Of a stretch of 64,000 bases of DNA, positions 12,249-64,000 are shown in pieces. The stretch is from Pardosa pseudoannulata (lineage: Eukaryota; Arthropoda; Arachnida; Araneae; Lycosidae), in NCBI GenBank assembly GCA_032207245.1, contig CM063502.1, positions 139,198,673 to 139,262,672 on the forward strand, in the 5' to 3' direction. Position 1 is the first letter of the stretch. The number at the start of each line of letters is the position of its first letter. The notes under the pieces were generated by a model. That model was given only the letters and a program-made list of their open reading frames with translations. It was not told where the DNA came from and did not search any database. The position numbers were made by a program, and so were the translations under genes.

Positions 12249-13248
12249 CCCAACGAATTAACAAAAGATACCTCAATAACGAAGTCAGATGAATCCATTC
12301 TTGTGCTACTATCTGAATTTAGCATATATCACCAAAGAAGCTTAATCTCCAGTTTCATTGTTTCGATACTATTCGCTTGAATATATTGTTTAACAATGTA
12401 ACTTTTAATAACTACACTTTTTTTTATACTCTTTGGACTTATTAATCAGTGTCTTCTCTGGTCCCCGAAATGTTTATAAAAGATGAAATGACCCATGGGT
12501 TAACCCTTTCTTGGGCCATTTATTTCTCACACAACGTTTTCAAACTTTCAAAACAAAAGTGCTAATTGTATTCAATTGATCAAGCAATAGATGACAGCGC
12601 AAAACTGAAGCGGGAATCACTCTTCCCATCTTTATAACAGCAAGGCCAATATATTATAATGGGTTTTGCTCTTCCCACAGGTGTATTTTGTAAGATCATG
12701 TAAGTGGGAAGTAATCTTCCCACGGCCTTCGAAAAGGTTAAGAGAAGTTGGACAGCGCTATTTAAGGCATTAGTTGTCATATGGAGATATACTTTATACA
12801 ATCTAAAAAAATTAGAAATAAGTTTTTTTATTGTCCCTGTTCTTAGATTAAATAGTAAAAAAAAGAAACGTTTCTGTTTCCCTTTACCAATTTTTTTCCA
12901 CCATGACATACTTATACAAATTCAAATAACTATTAAAATATCACGTATTTAATCAATTATTTAAATTTCTGTGAGCCATATTCAATCTTTTCCTCGGTAT
13001 AATAAAGTGGCATTAAAATATTTCTTTGTGCTTTTTTACAAAATTTCCGTGTACCTTTATGCCTTCTCTTTATAACACGTTCTTTTTCAAAAAAAAGTTT
13101 GTACCACTTCATTAAAGTCGATCCCTTTCCTAGTGGCCAATCTAGATATTACGAGTCATTTTCCTGTGGCCGCTACACTATTCCGCTTCAAAACTTGATA
13201 GCGACATCCACGCGATAATGAGAGTTCGGACGCTTGGTGAGAACTCGC

Positions 13249-13268
13249 ATCACGCGATATCGCGTGAT
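13249..13268. repeat. Perfect 20-bp palindrome
   Basis: ATCACGCGATATCGCGTGAT reads the same on both strands, and a half-site (CACGCGATAA) occurs 40 bp upstream. It is strikingly CG-rich in AT-rich DNA. Confidence 0.9.
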
Positions 13269-16200
13269 TAGCAATGAACTTGATAAACAATTATTCAGTA
13301 TTTAAGACTTTTTTGAACCAAAGAGTCATAAAAGCATGAAACAAAATCTGTGTGGTGAAGAACTATGAATTATACCACATATAATTACAATAGCTGATAT
13401 TTATTTTTGGTTCCCTTTGTTTTGCTTTTCATGGTTTTTTAAAAGAAATTTATGTATGTTAATCAAAATTTATTGATATAAGAATTTTTTTTATTCAAAT
13501 ATGAGCACAAACATTTTGAAAAAACTTTTATTGCACAGGTGATTTTTTTTTTCATGATTATAAAATAGGAGTAATATTTTGGCAACTTAATAACATCATT
13601 AGGCGACAGTTAATAAGAAATCTACATTTCATAAAATAGATTACAACGCATAACTCAAATTAATTTTAATTTCAAAGTGTATTACAAATTACAATACTTG
13701 CATTTCATATATATATATTCTTCTTTCTTCTCCCCAAAATTCACGAGACATTTACAGAATTAAAAAAATATCACGAGATTGTGAACATTGTGGCTACAGT
13801 GGACTATCAAAACTAATTTAATTTCATTTTTAATCAACTTTCTTGAAAATTTAGTATTTTATTACTAATATGTTCATGCAGATGTGTTTGCAGTATCAAG
13901 TTAAAACATTTATAATTTCTAATGTTATTACCTTTTAATGTTTTCAAAAGTAGCTTAATTAAAAGTTTTTCCTGCGCATTCATTTTATGTATAATAGGCT
14001 ATTTAGAGAATATCTTTTAGACCTTAAAACAAAACTAAGTTGTTATGGTCAACATTCACGGAAAATTAAATATATATAGTCAAAATATCTATTTTTTTAA
14101 ACAAATTATCTGTAATAGTTTAAGTACAGAATAAATATTTTTTTTTCTGTTCAAAATCTATTATTTTTAGCTAACTGTTATTTTGTACTATACATCAGGG
14201 TTGACAATTATGCGGCCTAGTTTGGCACATTAAAAAAATGAGAACTATTAAAATAAATAAAAGTACTGACATAAGGTACTGGCTTTTGAAAAAAAAAATT
14301 ACATTTCAGTGTAGTTGGATTTGATAAAATATTATTTTCTATCTCTGTTTTACATGGTAAATGAATGATTGATTTGGAAGGTATATCACAGTAATATTAT
14401 AAATGCACCTGGAGTGTTACAAATGATGAAGAAGTTTAATAATGGTTTAAAGTATTAATTGAATTTTCTGTCATGGAAATAATTATAAAGGTTTTTAGGT
14501 TATGGATATTAAATATCTCGAAATTGGTGATGTTTTACAATTTAATACGATTGAAATGTAGAATTTCCAGCCAAATGTCGCCCAGCTGACAGTCCACTGT
14601 AACCTTAAGTTATTAAGATATGTTCACTACTTGAGGAGAAAATCGAATTACAAATATTAAAAATTTCAAGATTCTAATCAAATGAAGTACTTCAAAACAA
14701 CGACGCTACTGGGTTACAAAATGATTTAATGAAGAACTGCATTTTTCTGTTAGCACAATCGCGTAAAGAGAATGCAGTTAAACTCGATAATAAAAATGTC
14801 TAACATCTGGACTAAATAAAAACTGTGTTTTTATTGTAACTCTAATCCTATACACTGCAAAAAAGAAATTAAAATTTTCATTTACACTTTACTGAGTATT
14901 TGCTAATAAAATGTGTTTAAAATAGTTTTTAATTAAGGAACTTTCCATTGCCCTGTCTCTCAAAAGCCGAAAAAAATGTTTGAAACACAATACTATAAAC
15001 ACAAATCTGTTACAAAAGTCATTTTATATAATATAACATATTTACCTATGTGACTGTCTTTTACTACTAGTTTACGGTTTTGAATAATTCATAATTTTTT
15101 CTATTACGGAAAACATCGGAGAAAGACATTGTCATTCATATAGACACAAAAATTATTTATAACTCTATGCTATATATATATGTTTAGGTATTGCACATAA
15201 ATATTTTCACATATTTATAGATTAAAAGGGGAAAAGAACCAATTGGACACTCACAATGTAATACCTTACTAATATTTGATTTTAATTATGAATGAATTTA
15301 TACCAATTCTAAGTGGAAGGTTTCATCTTAGTATAATGTAGGCGGGGCATATTTTTGTTGGTAAATAGTAAAAGCATTAGTGTTTTTTAATGTTTTATTA
15401 AAAGAAATGTTCTGACATTTTATTTGATTCAGAAACCATAATGCTGAGAAATAGGGCAAAAATCAGTGTGATAAAAACTTTATGAAGATATATTCCTTCA
15501 CATTTCATTTTAGTTTTGGTAAACAATCCTACAGTAAAACACATACAAAGGAAAAAGTGTTGCTGTTAGAATGTGGAAGTATAAATAATAAACTTTAAAA
15601 ATCGATTTTGATAATAAAAATTTAGAGAAGCCCCAGTTATGAAATAAACTACATTACTTTTACTTAAAATGAAACTTCATACTCTATTTGAGGTTAAACC
15701 TCATAATTATATTTTTAATTACAGGGAGTCATACTAATAACGTATGATATAAAATGAGTACAATGCACGTTTGCTTAACTTTTCAATGAGAGTATGAAAA
15801 AATGGTTGTAGATGGAATACAATGTATGGTTTTTCAAACGAACACTTGTATAACACGTGTTACGATATTTATACTTTATATGATTGTAAGATTATATCGT
15901 CACATAAGCTCTTATTTTATGGGAAACATTTTTAACCTTTATTTTCGTTTATAAAAATCTTCATTTGTATATATCAATAATAAAATATTCAAAAAAATAT
16001 GCAAGTATCTTTATAAAAATTTCAGTAGATCAAGAGGAAGTTTTTGTTTGTACATTTACACCAACAAAGAAATTTGACACTTTACAAACACTATATCTAT
16101 TATGACACAAATTTAATTTCCAGAACTAGGCTTAGTCATCCTGCAAAATGCTATAAAAATCAAGTTACTGCTTGAAAGAAATAAACATATACATATGAGA

Positions 16201-16989
16201 AATCACAGAACATGTATTTTAATGTACAATAACTACAGAATTTTTAACCGAGATATTGTTTCACACCTATTAGAGATTTTATGTGTGTGTGACATCAAGC
16301 TCTTTAACACATTGAAGTGAACATGTGGTATGATGTAAAACAGGCAAAAATCAGTTCTCATAACAAAAACATTTGTCAAACACAACATAATACAAAAAAA
16401 GCTAAAGATAATTTGAGCAGATATTGATACCTCGTGAGCCATTTAGTTACTTCATAGGCATAGTCATTGCTTATCTTGTCAATGCTCCCAATCATATGAA
16501 TTTTCTATTTTCCGAATTATGAGAAAGATGTGCCCTAGATAATGTCTAGTATTTTACAAAATGCTTCACTGTTTAATGATCACGTTTATGCACTGATTTT
16601 AAATAAAGCATAATGATTATGCAATTTCGGAGACGAATTTTTGACGGAGAATTCTTATAGCACATAGAGCTAGCTAAGCTATTGTTTTGGAATAGATTAT
16701 TTCTGTTAGCTGTAGGTGAAGGTTATACATAAAATTTACACAGCACATTTATAATATACATACACTTAACACATATAATTTTTACCACGTTATATACAGC
16801 ACAACTTCACATTTCAGTTGGTCAAGCAATGATAAGCATGGTAAATAAAGCTGAATATAGGGTTAAAATGTTTATTAAGCAGTGAACACAAGATATTTCC
16901 ATTTACTAAAGCAAAGTCTGGAAGTCTTTTACCACTGTTCTTCAGAAAGAGCAATCAGAATTTTCATCATCCATTATTCTTTTCGTAAT
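13269..16989 (-). other. 3' flank, and in part 3' UTR, of the multi-thioredoxin gene
   Basis: AT-rich sequence after the stop codon at 16990-16992 (minus strand). Several AATAAA hexamers occur on the minus strand, the first at 16871-16876. The true transcript end cannot be set from sequence. No other exon or transposon is evident. Confidence 0.4.
16871..16876 (-). promoter_or_regulatory. First candidate polyadenylation signal of the multi-thioredoxin gene
   Basis: AATAAA on the minus strand, about 115 bases after the stop codon. More hexamers lie further downstream, so the choice is uncertain. Confidence 0.3.
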
Positions 16990-61951
<44,962 letters not shown>

Positions 61952-64000
61952 CTAAAGGGAAGATAGCAATTGAACTATTAATAAAATGATAAGTCAGTAC
62001 AAACTAAATAATTAAAAAATAACTATTTAAATATTCTGGAATTGTTCTTTTATAAAGGAATATATTTTAGCTTCCTTGCAATCATACTATGTCTTAGCGA
62101 AATATGTAATCCAGAGATACTAACAGCTGCATAGAGATGGAGAAATTTGTGTGGTTTCATAAGTTACATTGAACAAATTTGTGTTTGAAAGCGGATATTA
62201 TTGTGTGACAGTTGTTAACGAGAATGGAAACGAGGACTGTAGTCTGTTCAGAAAAACACTATCTTAATAGACTACTGATATTTTTTATGTATGAATTGTG
62301 GTGCGTTTAGATTTGAATCCCATGTTTTTACATGGACCTTCATATAACTAAATGAGTAGTCCTGTAAGAATAATTTTAATCAGAAAATATGTATAAGGGG
62401 AAGAGTAGCATAATAGAAAACACAATAAATTACGGCTGAAAGGGGGTATTATACTTTTCCTCAATGTTTAAATTGGTTTGTTTGGAGATCTAAGTACAAG
62501 TCTTTGCTGCTCATCGATAAACTTAGAGAAATGATGAATATAAAGATGATGATGAGTTAGAGGATTCGGTGAAATAAGCAAAAATTATTTGAGTCTCCCT
62601 CCTTTTCAGACATAGTTTTTCGCATATTTCATTGTGCATAGTTGTTTTAGTTACGTAACATACTATTTCAATACGTAAAACAGTATAATAAATTGGATAT
62701 TACATGATTCATACTTTCATTTGTACTTTATTTTAATTCATATTTTTCGAAATTTTAAAAAATTAAAGAAACAGTTGTTTTGATATATAGTTACGTTGAT
62801 ATTACATTATTCTAGGAAAGACTAATTTAATCTCAGAACTGAAACGGAATTATCAGCTTGAAGATTTCCAGCTTGTCGGTACATGCATTGCCGTTGTAAA
62901 GAAAAATGGAAATAGTTAATTACTATTGGATTCCTTACTTTATTTTTACTCTGTAATTTCAACATACATTATGAACCTTATATGCTTAAAAATTTAGTAT
63001 ACATGTCTTGTACAGTGGATAAAACAATATCCAAAGTACTTGGTCGTACCGGGATTCTGATTACTTTATAATTGTTTAATTAAATAGTATCAATATTATA
63101 ATGAAGTTTACATGGGTTATTTAGGGTATTTATACATATTACATACAGCATACATATTACATAAATAAAATACTGAAACATTAAAGCTCTGTTTATAATA
63201 CAAACCTTTAATCATTATTTCTTTAAGCATCCAGTAACATTACTACAGCTGAAACAACATTTACGTTTCCAACAGAAGGTCATGGTAACATTTGAGTCAT
63301 GCATCACAAAAACACAGCCATGCTTCATGCTTAAAACAGTTAAAAGTAGTCAATGGATTAGAAATAAAACGAGAGAACAGAAACACACATTTGAAAAATA
63401 CTTTTTAAAATCCCAGAAGGAGAAATAATTTTCATTAAATTTCTAATAATAAAAATCATATGAATCTATTTGGGAGAGTTTTTAAAAATATATATTTCTT
63501 TATTAATATACATTCGTAAATTATATTTTTGAATATAACGCAGAAGTTAATATAATTAGAAAATTAATAAACATAGCCTTTTATTTCGTTTTATTACGCT
63601 TATATCTGTGAATGTGACTGTGTTAGTTTATTTAGTTGAAATATTAAGGACATTAGCACTTCTTTCCTTCAGTAATTGATCACAGCTGACTCTGGATTTT
63701 TGAAATAAACGCCAGCCGCATGTATACCTTTTCATTTATAACACTCTTTTACTTTTTGAAAATTATTGAGCTTACGACTGACCAAACCACTTAAAAAGAC
63801 TCATATTATTTATTATTTATACATTTTACGCTTATACACATGTATACTCTTCGTCTATATAGAGTCAATTGTGGAATATGTTAATAAAGATATACAGGCA
63901 TGTTTTAAGACAGTTATTGGAAGGCAGTCTATATATTTACGGATAGAGAGAGTGATAATGTTTTATATGTACAAATGTTTTATAAATATTTACTGAATGC
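61952..64000 (-). other. Intron upstream of the first visible exon (partial)
   Basis: AT-rich sequence in which I find no B-type exon and no transposon. The next upstream exon lies outside the window. Confidence 0.5.

Overview
The window is AT-rich eukaryotic nuclear DNA. It has small exons with GT-AG borders, large AT-rich introns, Tc1/mariner and pogo-type transposons, tRNA-derived SINEs and long (AT)n microsatellites. This fits an arthropod. An arachnid is my guess from the repeat style and is not proven by any marker gene here.

Left end (1-4700, + strand): the last two coding exons and a long 3' UTR of a gene that begins outside the window. Its C-terminal 107 residues are Ser/Gln/Pro-rich and I do not recognise the protein. 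From 4.7 to 13.4 kb there is no host gene. That stretch holds a nearly intact 1.5 kb Tc1-like element (8466-9971, transposase broken by one stop codon), older Tc1 and SINE relics, two tandem-repeat blocks, and a young SINE with target-site duplications (12062-12248).

The main content (16990-61951, - strand) is one very large gene. I could follow 33 coding exons, about 1,730 residues, and its 5' part lies beyond the right edge. Exons alternate strictly between an A type (180-192 bp) and a B type (132-144 bp). One A plus one B makes one thioredoxin-fold domain of about 108 residues, so 16 domains are visible, the first incomplete. The last exon closes domain 16 and adds a single transmembrane helix and a short basic tail. 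The product is therefore a membrane-anchored chain of PDI/calsequestrin-like domains, predicted to sit in the ER/SR lumen or outside the cell. All internal exons are phase 1-1. The split codons are almost invariant: Gly at every A-to-B border and Tyr at 14 of 15 B-to-A borders. CxxC motifs survive mainly in the repeats near the membrane and are lost from the distal repeats.

The locus shows both the growth and the decay of the repeat array. There is a 42-nt symmetric mini-exon with its own CxxC (26042-26083), a dead A/B exon pair (about 50205-50580), a GC-AG intron (36263), and an A exon cut in two by about 640 bp of indel-ridden repeated sequence (31648-32286) that looks like an assembly error. 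Introns carry a pogo/Tigger relic, a 557-bp MITE-like element, Tc1 relics, SINE pieces and microsatellites.
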